Part shown: piece after piece, positions 16,898-24,242 of the stretch
How the letters are laid out: every line of letters begins with the position of its first letter
How positions within the stretch are numbered: position 1 is the stretch's first letter
From: Verrucomicrobium sp. BvORR034
GTDB lineage: Bacteria > Verrucomicrobiota > Verrucomicrobiia > Verrucomicrobiales > Verrucomicrobiaceae
Direction: 5' to 3'
NCBI RefSeq assembly: GCF_000739635.1
Contig: NZ_BATQ01000046.1
Coordinates: 1-64,000 of the forward strand
Length of the DNA: 64,000 nucleotides
Notes under the pieces: model-generated
What the model was told of the DNA's origin: nothing
Database searches by the model: none
What the model saw: the letters and a program-made list of their open reading frames with translations, nothing else
Translations under genes and position numbers: made by a program

Positions 16898-17069
16898 GTC
16901 AGCCCGCGTGTGGCATAGCGACGTGCAACATCGCATTCGAGCGACGTGGAGGCGTTGAAGACGGTGGGAGGGAAAGCAGATGCTCGCGGCCTTCCCACCT
17001 GATCATCCTCTGCGGAGGCACCCAGGGTTGACTCGCTTGAGGCTCGTCCAACCACTGGGCTGTGCTACA

Positions 17070-17086
17070 AATCCCCTTCAGGGATT
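17070..17086. repeat. Small hairpin AATCCC-loop-GGGATT
   Basis: A perfect 6-bp stem with a CTTCA loop lies in the non-coding stretch before the heparinase-like gene. It has no T tract, so it is not a typical terminator. Confidence 0.4.
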
Positions 17087-17397
17087 AACTACGGACTGAG
17101 CCGGAGTCGGTTCCCTGGCGGCCACTCCAAAATGAGCGCGGTTGGGCGGCTCTCCTCACGTCGCATTGTTTTTTCGTCATATCTTGCTGGCAAGGTGGAT
17201 ACCTACCAGATGCCTGCCACTTCCTTGGTTGTCGCTGTCCGTGATGCGCCTGTTCCAGGTGGACCACGCAGCCGATGGGTTGTGGCAAGGCTGATGAATT
17301 GATCTAGGAAACAATCCCGGGATTTGGGGGCTTGCCGTGTCGTTGTGTTGTGCGACGCCCTCTCCGGGCGGGTGTCCCTGGTCCTGCCCATGACTTC

Positions 17398-20151
17398 ATG
17401 ACCACGCCACGCTACCTCACCACAACCTCTATCGCTGGAATCATCGCGTGCGCGATGGTTGCCGTGTTTCCTTCGCCCACCCGGGCGCAAGGCCCCCTGC
17501 CGAAGCCTCCCGCAGAGAAGCTGCCAGAAGGGGTGATTCGCGTCAGTCCTTCCGAGTTGAAGATCGACCGGCCTTCGATCACTCCGGGTTGGATACCCAA
17601 GCCGCTGCCGCAGGGTGAGGTGGATCTCAATCCGCCGTGGCTTCACGTGAGCGTCCCGGTTCTAGATGGAAACGAGGCCTCGAACCCGGAGCGCAAGGCC
17701 AAGCGCGAGGCGCAGAAGTGGAAGCGCCGTTACTACTTCAAACTCTCCCAGGATCCCACCTTCACCCGGGGCGTGCTACAAAGCGAGCCGAAGCGCTGGT
17801 CGTTTTTCAACCCCTATCGCAAGCTTCCAGTAGGCACCTGGTACTGGACCTACGGTGTCGCCCGCGCGGAGACACCCGACAAGCCGGTCTGGAGCAAGGA
17901 AACTTACTCGTTCATCATCACTGGTCGGGAGTACAGCCCCGAGATCCCGCCCTCTCCGGAGCAGTTCCTGGCCGCGATCAAAAAGCGGACCACTGGCCCG
18001 ATTACAACCTGTTTTCAGGAAGACATTGGCAATCTGTTGCCGACGCAGACGGATCCAGAGCTGGCCAAACAAATGCTGGCAGACTGCGAAAAAGCATTCG
18101 CCGGCCTGAGCAAGCAAGACCCACCTTCCACCGGGCCCCGGGATATGGTTGAGTGGCGGAGGGTCCACACGATCGTCTGCGGTTATCTTTTTACCGGGGA
18201 CCAGAAGTACAAAGATCTCGCCATCAAATACCTATCGAGCAGTGGCAAGGCTAGTCCGCCTGTTCCTGGCGAATTGCTCGCCCTGCGCCGGCCTGAGGGC
18301 TACAAGGGCCTCCCTGGGGGAATTTTGCCGCTCGATATGTTCTACAACGAGCTGTCCAAGGTGGATCGCTTGAAATATGCCCAGCACTTTTACTCTCTTT
18401 GCGATGAAGGCAGCGACAGCCCTGACATGCATGAGGTTATTGAGCACCAGTTGTACGACAACCACGGCTGGCAGGGGCGCATCCCTGGCCTGATCAAGGG
18501 CTCGGTCATCCTGTGTCGTTATGACTCGCGGTTCGACGACTGGGTGAAGTACGGCTATGAGCTCTATCTCTACCGTTCCCCGGCTTTCAGCCGGACAGAT
18601 GGCGGCAGCAGTGAGGGCAATGGCTACCTTGGCGTTCACGACGACCCGCTTACAGACATCCCCTGGCTCATCTACAGGCTGACAGGTTACAACCTCTACC
18701 GGAACAAGCCTTGGTTCCAGAACTTCGCTCGTTACATGGCGCTCTCCAACCCTGCGGGGAATCCCGGTATTTCCTTCGAGGACTCCGGGGCTGATGGGGG
18801 ATCGGACATGCAGTATTTGACTGAGGCGCTGGCCTACATGCGTCCGGACAATCCGTGGAATCTGTGGCAGCACAAGTCGATGGGTCGGCGTGACAACCGC
18901 TACTTCAGCGCAGATCTGGCCAAAGGGTCCAAGGCATTGGACCTGCTGGCGATCTGGCGGAAGTTTCCTAAACCGGACACCAGCAAGATGCAGGCTCCGC
19001 GGGAAAAAGCCGCCGCCTTCGGTGATGTCGGTCTGGTCTGTATGCATACTGACCTGACCCAGGCGTCCAACAACCTGATGCTCAATTTTCGTGCGGGTCC
19101 CTATGGATCAGAGGGGCATACTCATCCAGCCCAGAATGCCTTCACGGTGGCTTACGGCGGGCAGGAACTCTTCTGGCGCACGGGCTACTACAACGGAGGC
19201 GGGCCGCACAATATATACAGCTACAAGAGCTCCCAGGCGCACAACACCATCGCGGCCAATGGCATGATGCAGGGGTTCTCTCAGAGCGCCTTCGCCTGGA
19301 TAGCCAGGTTCGCGAATGGCGAGCGCATCAGCTACGCATTGGGCGACGCTTCTGGTGCCTACAATGGCAAGCACCACTACTTTACCATCCCTTACGACCC
19401 GGACCTCAAGTCCACGAACAAGGTGGAACAGCGCCGCAACTGGAAGGAGGCCACAGCGGAAAACGGCTTTGGCAATCCCGGCGTGAAACGGTTCCGTCGG
19501 CACATGGTGATGCTGCGGCCGCATCACATCCTGATCTATGATGAACTGGAAGCGGCGACTCCGATCCCCTGGACCTTCCAGCTTCATTCAAAGATGGAAA
19601 TGAAGCAACTCAGCGACTCCACGTTCAAAACGGCCAACGAGCATGCGTTGGGCGCTGCCCAGTTGTTCTGCGCCTCACCGGTGAAGGGGGCGCTCACTGA
19701 CCAGTTCGTGAGGGCTGCGGTGGATGAAGAGAACAAACGCAAAGGACAGAATCCACCCAACTGGCACGCGACCATCACCACCAAAGAGCCCCTCAAGGCG
19801 ACGCGATTCCTGACGGTGATCAGTGTCAGCCCCCAAAAGGGGCTGAGTGATGTGCCAGCTCCCTTGCTGCCCAGGAAGACCGACCGGACACAAATCGAAG
19901 TGGGTGACTATGCGGTGACGGTCGAGTTGGACCCCAGCAAGCCTTCCTACCTCGAGGTGCATGACCGCGCTTCCACCTGTGCCCTCGTGACCGGGCAGGC
20001 CGCGCAGCAAATCACGGTGGGCGGCAAGCAGCGCACTGCTCAGGCCCCCGGGAGCACCTTGCTCTGGGAAAGCCAGACTCCGCGGGGCGAGGTGTTCATC
20101 GAGAAGGTGGACCAAGTGCCGGACGTCTTGCGGTACGGGAACCCGTTCTGA
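17398..20151 (+). CDS. Heparinase II/III-like secreted protein (DUF4962 type)
   Basis: The 917-residue protein starts at ATG 17398 with a signal peptide (SIAGIIACAMVAVFPSPTRAQ-like, about residues 8-31). Residues 75-185 form a beta-sandwich typical of DUF4962, with the (alpha/alpha) toroid in the middle (QLYDNHGWQGR, SEGNGYLGVHDD). A heparinase II/III C-terminal beta domain follows from about residue 555 (GSEGHTHPAQNAFTVAYGGQ). It may be a polysaccharide lyase acting on acidic glycans such as heparan- or ulvan-like polymers, but the substrate is not readable. It is flanked by an intergenic repeat region upstream and a hairpin downstream. Confidence 0.85.
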   Translation: MTTPRYLTTTSIAGIIACAMVAVFPSPTRAQGPLPKPPAEKLPEGVIRVSPSELKIDRPSITPGWIPKPLPQGEVDLNPPWLHVSVPVLDGNEASNPERKAKREAQKWKRRYYFKLSQDPTFTRGVLQSEPKRWSFFNPYRKLPVGTWYWTYGVARAETPDKPVWSKETYSFIITGREYSPEIPPSPEQFLAAIKKRTTGPITTCFQEDIGNLLPTQTDPELAKQMLADCEKAFAGLSKQDPPSTGPRDMVEWRRVHTIVCGYLFTGDQKYKDLAIKYLSSSGKASPPVPGELLALRRPEGYKGLPGGILPLDMFYNELSKVDRLKYAQHFYSLCDEGSDSPDMHEVIEHQLYDNHGWQGRIPGLIKGSVILCRYDSRFDDWVKYGYELYLYRSPAFSRTDGGSSEGNGYLGVHDDPLTDIPWLIYRLTGYNLYRNKPWFQNFARYMALSNPAGNPGISFEDSGADGGSDMQYLTEALAYMRPDNPWNLWQHKSMGRRDNRYFSADLAKGSKALDLLAIWRKFPKPDTSKMQAPREKAAAFGDVGLVCMHTDLTQASNNLMLNFRAGPYGSEGHTHPAQNAFTVAYGGQELFWRTGYYNGGGPHNIYSYKSSQAHNTIAANGMMQGFSQSAFAWIARFANGERISYALGDASGAYNGKHHYFTIPYDPDLKSTNKVEQRRNWKEATAENGFGNPGVKRFRRHMVMLRPHHILIYDELEAATPIPWTFQLHSKMEMKQLSDSTFKTANEHALGAAQLFCASPVKGALTDQFVRAAVDEENKRKGQNPPNWHATITTKEPLKATRFLTVISVSPQKGLSDVPAPLLPRKTDRTQIEVGDYAVTVELDPSKPSYLEVHDRASTCALVTGQAAQQITVGGKQRTAQAPGSTLLWESQTPRGEVFIEKVDQVPDVLRYGNPF

Positions 20152-20162
20152 TGACTCAGCCA

Positions 20163-20204
20163 AGCCGGACGCGGCGATGGGGCAACCCGATCGCTCGTCC
20201 GGCT
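20163..20204. terminator. Strong hairpin between convergent genes
   Basis: The perfect 9-bp stem AGCCGGACG/CGTCCGGCT lies between the heparinase-like gene and pstB, which converge. It has no T run in either direction, so termination is inferred from position and stem strength. Confidence 0.45.
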
Positions 20205-20244
20205 CTGGCGCAGAGCAGACAGCTGGATCTGCAAGGCAGAGCGA

Positions 20245-21015
20245 CTACTGACAGCACACGTATTCGTCTACCTCGGCCACATCGGTGCGGCCCAGCACGG
20301 AGTCCACGCTGCCGGAGCACAACAACTGCCCCACGCCATCGCGGACCCCGATGAATGCGAGGTGATCGGCGACATTACGAGCCTGGCGGAGATTGTGGGT
20401 CACCAGCACGATGGTGTGGCGGGACTTGAGCCTTTTGATGAGAGCCTCAATGGCCTCGGTGCTACGGGGATCCAGGGCGCTGGTGGGTTCATCCATGAGG
20501 ATGACTTCCGGTTTCGTGGCGAGCGTGCGCGCCAGGCAGAGGCGCTGCTGCTGGCCTACGGAGAGTTTTGCCGCCGGGGTCTTGAGACGATCTTTAACCT
20601 CGCTCCACAGAGCGGCTTCCTGGAGCGCTGACTCGGCAAGCTCTGTCTGGGCAGATTTACTAAGGCTCTGCAGACGTCTCGCGCCGAAGAGGACGTTGTC
20701 CACGATGGAAGCGGGGAACACCACCGGCTGCTGGAACAGCATGCCCACGCGGGCCCGGAGGGCATTCGCATCCATGCCGGATTTGAAGATGGACTGTCCA
20801 TGCAACTGGACGTCTCCAGTGACCTTCAAGCCGGGAACCAGATCGGTGAGGCGGTTTAGCGCTCGGAGCAGGGTGCTCTTGCCAGCGCCAGAGGGACCAA
20901 TGAGCCCGAACACCTGGTGTTCTGCGATGGTGAGGGAAACATCTCGAACCAAGGCCCGGCTGGTGGCGGTAACGCAGAGCTCGGTTGTTTGGAGGATGTG
21001 GGGGCGCTTATCCAT
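20245..21015 (-). CDS. pstB: Phosphate ABC transporter ATP-binding protein
   Basis: The 256-residue ATPase has Walker A GPSGAGKST, signature LSVGQQQRLCLARTLA and Walker B VILMDEPTSALD, followed by the switch His in VLVTHNLRQA. MGRPSS-type PstB features such as a RVGMLFQQP Q-loop are visible. It powers phosphate uptake through PstA and PstC in the inner membrane. Its start overlaps the pstA stop by 8 bp. The signature is SVGQQ, where PstB usually has LSGGQQQR, a small deviation. Confidence 0.92.
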   Translation of the reverse strand: MDKRPHILQTTELCVTATSRALVRDVSLTIAEHQVFGLIGPSGAGKSTLLRALNRLTDLVPGLKVTGDVQLHGQSIFKSGMDANALRARVGMLFQQPVVFPASIVDNVLFGARRLQSLSKSAQTELAESALQEAALWSEVKDRLKTPAAKLSVGQQQRLCLARTLATKPEVILMDEPTSALDPRSTEAIEALIKRLKSRHTIVLVTHNLRQARNVADHLAFIGVRDGVGQLLCSGSVDSVLGRTDVAEVDEYVCCQ

Positions 21016-21859
21016 GATGGGCTTCTTCGTGAATCCGCAGGCGGGTGGGCAGGGCGGCGAGGCTGAGGGAGAATACAAGGCCGAGCAGAACGAGGGCGGA
21101 GCCCCAAAGCTTGGAGCCCACGCCGGGGTCAAACGAGTCCTGGGCGAGAATGAAGATGTGGTAGGGCAGGGACAGCACCGGACTTTCTTTGATCGCATGG
21201 GGCATCGTGGCCCCGGCGAAAATCGTGGCGGTGAACATGATGGGAGCCACTTCGCCAGCAGCGCGGGCCAGTCCCAACAGGCTGCCAGTGATCAATCCGC
21301 CCCAGGATTGAGGGAGGAGCACCGCCCAGATGATTTGAGCGCGGGAGAGCCCCAGGCCAGCGGCTGCCTCCACGTACTTCGCTGGAATGGCCTTGAGACG
21401 TTCCATCAGCGCCACGGTGACGGTGGGAAGAATGACCATGGCCAGGATGAGTCCGCCCGCCAGCCAGGATTTGCCCCAGCCACACCACTGCACCAGCACA
21501 ATGAAGCCGAAGATGCCGAAGACGATGCTGGGCACACCGTTGATCGCATAGAGCCCGGTCGTCAGGATGCGACGGCTCGTTTCGCCCTTGAGCCAGACGC
21601 GTTCCATCAACGCCAGTGCAATGGCGATGGGGGCGCTGGCCAGGAAGGCGGTCAACAGCAGAATGAGGGTGCCGATAAGGTTCCAGAAAATGCCGCCCGC
21701 AGCGCCAACGAGGCGAATTTGCTCGGTGAAGAAGCCCCAGGAGATGGCCGGGCCACCTTTCTGAACGATCACGTAAACCAGTCCACCCAGCAGGGCCAGG
21801 GCCAGCAGCGCGCAGGCAAAGGCGACCAGTGCCGTCGCAGCATCGAGGAACTTACGCAT
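21008..21859 (-). CDS. pstA: Phosphate ABC transporter permease PstA
   Basis: The 283-residue membrane protein begins at ATG 21859 and overlaps the end of pstC by 8 bp. About six hydrophobic helices are visible. The cytoplasmic EAA-type loop (KYVEAAAGLGLSRAQIIWAVLLPQSWGGLITG) contacts PstB. The sequence YAINGVPSIVFGIFGF is typical of PstA. It forms the phosphate channel together with PstC. Confidence 0.92.
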   Translation of the reverse strand: MRKFLDAATALVAFACALLALALLGGLVYVIVQKGGPAISWGFFTEQIRLVGAAGGIFWNLIGTLILLLTAFLASAPIAIALALMERVWLKGETSRRILTTGLYAINGVPSIVFGIFGFIVLVQWCGWGKSWLAGGLILAMVILPTVTVALMERLKAIPAKYVEAAAGLGLSRAQIIWAVLLPQSWGGLITGSLLGLARAAGEVAPIMFTATIFAGATMPHAIKESPVLSLPYHIFILAQDSFDPGVGSKLWGSALVLLGLVFSLSLAALPTRLRIHEEAHHG

Positions 21860-22721
21860 GAGGTTTGCGGGTGAAGGCGGTGCCAAGCAGAGTGGCGGCC
21901 CCGGTCATGACCAGGAGGATGAGGCCCAGCCCCACGATCGCTCCCCAGTGGATGGCGTCACCGTAGGCAATGTTCGTCTCGGAGCTGACCAGCTTGCTGG
22001 TGATGGTCTGGCCGGAGTCCAGCCAGGCGCGGAGGGAGAACCAGTTGTCGGGCAGGTTGTTGTCCTGCCGGCCTACCACAAGGAAGACGGCGGTGGTTTC
22101 TCCCATCGCCCGTCCCAGCGCCAGGAGTACGGAGGCCCCGAGGCCACGTCGCGCTTGAGGTACGACGATGAAAAGGATCGATTCGGCTCGCGTCAGACCC
22201 AAGCCGCGGGCCGCCAGTCTCTGGGCGGAAGGAATGCTCCTCAGGGCGTCGTCACTGAGGGTCACTACCGTGGGGAGGATCATCACGGCGAGGAGGATGC
22301 CAGCGGTCAGTAGGGTGTCGCCGCTCAGGGGCTCGAATTTTTCAAAGCCGTCGTACACCCAGTCGCGCAACAGCAGGATGCCCAGCAGGCCATAGATCAC
22401 CCCGGGAACGCCGGCGAGGAGTTCGATCAGGACCTTCACTGCCATGCGAAGGCGGCGGGGCAGATATTCTGAAGTGAAGATCGCGGCACCCCAGCCGACG
22501 GGAACGGCCAAAACCAAGGCGATGAATGAGACGACCAGCGTGCCGTACACCATGGGCAGCACCCCGAACTCATGCTGCCGGAAGTACCACTTTTTCTCAA
22601 GGAGGTAACCCCATCCTTCGTGCTTCCAGACCGGCACACTCTGCCAGATGAAGATGGCCAGCAGCAGCCCCATCGTGGCCACGGCCAGGAGGCTGAAAAT
22701 CCAGCTTAGCGTTTTTGTCAT
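21852..22721 (-). CDS. pstC: Phosphate ABC transporter permease PstC
   Basis: The 289-residue membrane protein starts at ATG 22721. PstC features include the GTLVVSFIALVLAVPVG region, ELLAGVPGVIYGLLG and the EAA-type loop RLAARGLGLTRAESILFIVV. The final GAIVGLGLILLVMTGAATLL is the last membrane helix. It is separated from pstS by a 148-bp gap that contains a strong hairpin. Confidence 0.92.
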   Translation of the reverse strand: MTKTLSWIFSLLAVATMGLLLAIFIWQSVPVWKHEGWGYLLEKKWYFRQHEFGVLPMVYGTLVVSFIALVLAVPVGWGAAIFTSEYLPRRLRMAVKVLIELLAGVPGVIYGLLGILLLRDWVYDGFEKFEPLSGDTLLTAGILLAVMILPTVVTLSDDALRSIPSAQRLAARGLGLTRAESILFIVVPQARRGLGASVLLALGRAMGETTAVFLVVGRQDNNLPDNWFSLRAWLDSGQTITSKLVSSETNIAYGDAIHWGAIVGLGLILLVMTGAATLLGTAFTRKPHA

Positions 22722-22789
22722 GAGTGCTTCTATCCGTGTCTGCGCCTTGTTCTGATGATGGTGGAAGGGGCGGCAGACCTCTACGCAAA

Positions 22790-22814
22790 GTCCGCCGTGG
22801 GTCTCACGGCGGAC
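22790..22814 (-). promoter_or_regulatory. Intercistronic hairpin between pstS and pstC
   Basis: A perfect 10-bp stem GTCCGCCGTG/CACGGCGGAC with a 5-base loop lies in the 148-bp gap between pstS and pstC. In other bacteria such hairpins let the abundant binding protein be made in excess of the membrane components; that role here is inferred. Confidence 0.55.
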
Positions 22815-22869
22815 ATGGGAAATTGACAGAGCGATGGGGCTGATGCCTGGAAGCGTACAGCCGGGTGGT

Positions 22870-23730
22870 TCAATATTTCTGCCCGCCCACTGCCTTGAGA
22901 TTCATGTAGCCGTGCTTGGGAAGCAAGGTCTGGCCGCGCTCGCTCAAGAGGAAGTCGAGCATGGTCTTGGCAGTGCCAGTGGCCGGACCATTGGAAAGCA
23001 CTGTCAGGGGGCGGCTGAGCGGGTAGGTCTTGTTGGCGATGTTCTCGTTGGTGGACTCCACCTTGCGACCGTCGTCCAGCACCATGGCCAGAGCGAAGAC
23101 CTTCTGGCCGTCAGCCCAGGAGGCGGAGAGCTGGGACATGGCACCACGGGTGCCAGCCACCTTGTTGCGGGTTTCCTCATTGCCACCCACTTCCGGGAAG
23201 CTGACCTGAGGGGCGGCCTTGGGGCTGCCATAGACCCAGTGGACAAACACTTCCCAAGTGCCGCGGCCGGGCTCCTTGTTGAAGAAGGCGATGCGCTGGG
23301 ACTTGGCACCGCCCACCTGGTTCCAGTTCGTGATCTTGCCTTCGTAGATGTCCTTGAGCTGTTGCTTGGACAGGGCGCGCACGCCGTTGTCCCAGACGTC
23401 TTTGGAAACGATGATGGCCACGGAGTCCACGCCAATCGTATTTTCCACGAAGTTGACCTTGGGATACTTGGCCTTGTCGTCGTCGCTGACGTGCTTGGAG
23501 ATCATGCCCAGTTGCACGAGGCCGTCCGCCAGCATGGAGATGCCGCCGGCGCTGCCGCCCTGGGTGTCCACCTGAATGTCCAGCTTGTTCTCCGCCCGCA
23601 GAATCTCAGCGGCTTCCGCGACCACAAGATTCACGGTGGTGGAGCCATTGATCTTGAGGGTGTCTGCCGCCGCCGTGGAGACGAGGGATCCCGCAATGGC
23701 CAGTGCAGTCAGAAAGGAAAAAGGTTTCAT
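22870..23730 (-). CDS. pstS: Phosphate-binding protein PstS
   Basis: The 286-residue periplasmic protein starts at ATG 23730 with a signal peptide ending in STAAA. Phosphate-binding loops are visible as NGSTTVNLVV, TQGGSAGGISML and GTRGAMSQ. The sequence KDIYEGKITNWNQVGG is diagnostic for PBP-like phosphate binders. It captures phosphate for PstCAB. No phoU, phoB or phoR is present in the window. It lies 79 bp downstream of the ArsR-family regulator on the same strand, so both could be co-transcribed. Confidence 0.94.
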   Translation of the reverse strand: MKPFSFLTALAIAGSLVSTAAADTLKINGSTTVNLVVAEAAEILRAENKLDIQVDTQGGSAGGISMLADGLVQLGMISKHVSDDDKAKYPKVNFVENTIGVDSVAIIVSKDVWDNGVRALSKQQLKDIYEGKITNWNQVGGAKSQRIAFFNKEPGRGTWEVFVHWVYGSPKAAPQVSFPEVGGNEETRNKVAGTRGAMSQLSASWADGQKVFALAMVLDDGRKVESTNENIANKTYPLSRPLTVLSNGPATGTAKTMLDFLLSERGQTLLPKHGYMNLKAVGGQKY

Positions 23731-23738
23731 GGGTGCGC

Positions 23739-23760
23739 AATTGAGCATATATACGCAATT
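23739..23760. promoter_or_regulatory. Imperfect 22-bp palindrome at the pstS start
   Basis: The segment reads AATTGAGC-ATATATAC-GCAATT and matches its own reverse complement at 18 of 22 positions. It lies 8 bp upstream of the pstS ATG and contains a TATATA-like box. It is a candidate operator or promoter element for pstS, possibly bound by the neighbouring ArsR regulator. Confidence 0.4.
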
Positions 23761-23809
23761 TCTGGCAAGCGAAAATAGCGTAACTTCCGTCAATCCGGCG
23801 TCTGGCGGT

Positions 23810-24115
23810 TTATTTTGCTGCTTTGTCGAAGCGGAAAGTGCAACAGCCCAGATCCAGGACGTTGTCGTTCTTGGAGAGGTGGGACTGGAAGTCTTCCGCC
23901 AGAGAGTAGAAGCGTTGCTGACCTTCTTTCTTGATTTCGAGCAGTCCGGCTTCGCGCAGCACCCGGAGGTGCTTGGAGACGTTGTATTGCGTGATCGTCA
24001 GAGTCTCAGCGATCTCGTTCACGCTGCGTTCTTTCTCCAGCAGCATCTGCACGATGCGAATGCGCGTTTCCTCGCCCAGGGCTTTTAGTGCGTGGATGCA
24101 TTCGAATATCTTCAC
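23810..24115 (-). CDS. ArsR/SmtB-family transcriptional regulator
   Basis: The 101-residue repressor-like protein has the winged helix-turn-helix of ArsR/SmtB proteins: KALGEETRIRIVQMLL, ERSVNEIAETLTITQYNVSK and HLRVLREAGLLEIKKEGQQR. The canonical ELCVCDL metal site in helix 3 is replaced by ERSVNEI, but a Cys-Cys pair (GCCTFRFDK) closes the protein and Cys6 lies near the start, so metal(loid) sensing is possible but unproven. The start is GTG. It lies directly upstream of pstSCAB and downstream of the TonB receptor gene. Confidence 0.9.
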   Translation of the reverse strand: MKIFECIHALKALGEETRIRIVQMLLEKERSVNEIAETLTITQYNVSKHLRVLREAGLLEIKKEGQQRFYSLAEDFQSHLSKNDNVLDLGCCTFRFDKAAK

Positions 24116-24126
24116 ACTTGTAGTGT
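24114..24126. promoter_or_regulatory. Inverted repeat overlapping the arsR-family start codon
   Basis: The sequence ACACT-TGT-AGTGT forms a perfect 5-bp inverted repeat with a 3-base centre, covering the GTG start region at 24113-24115. Operators overlapping the start are common for autoregulating ArsR proteins; function here is inferred. Confidence 0.4.
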
Positions 24127-24242
24127 TAAGCAGGAGAATGACCGGATTTCAACAAAGAACTAAGTGTGCAAGTGGGGGCAAGGGCAGAGTTTTTGAGTGC
24201 CGAAATTGAGACTGCTTATCATGCCCTGCCTGAGGGGGGCTT

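Larger units (their letters stand above)
16824..17397. other. 574-bp intergenic region with hairpins, no gene seen
   Basis: No convincing frame is present. It holds two adjacent hairpins with the same core (16857-16873 and 16875-16897) and a third, AATCCC/GGGATT, at 17070-17086. The rest shows no recognisable promoter or RNA family. It may be a mobile-repeat remnant or an intergenic repeat of this lineage. Confidence 0.5.
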
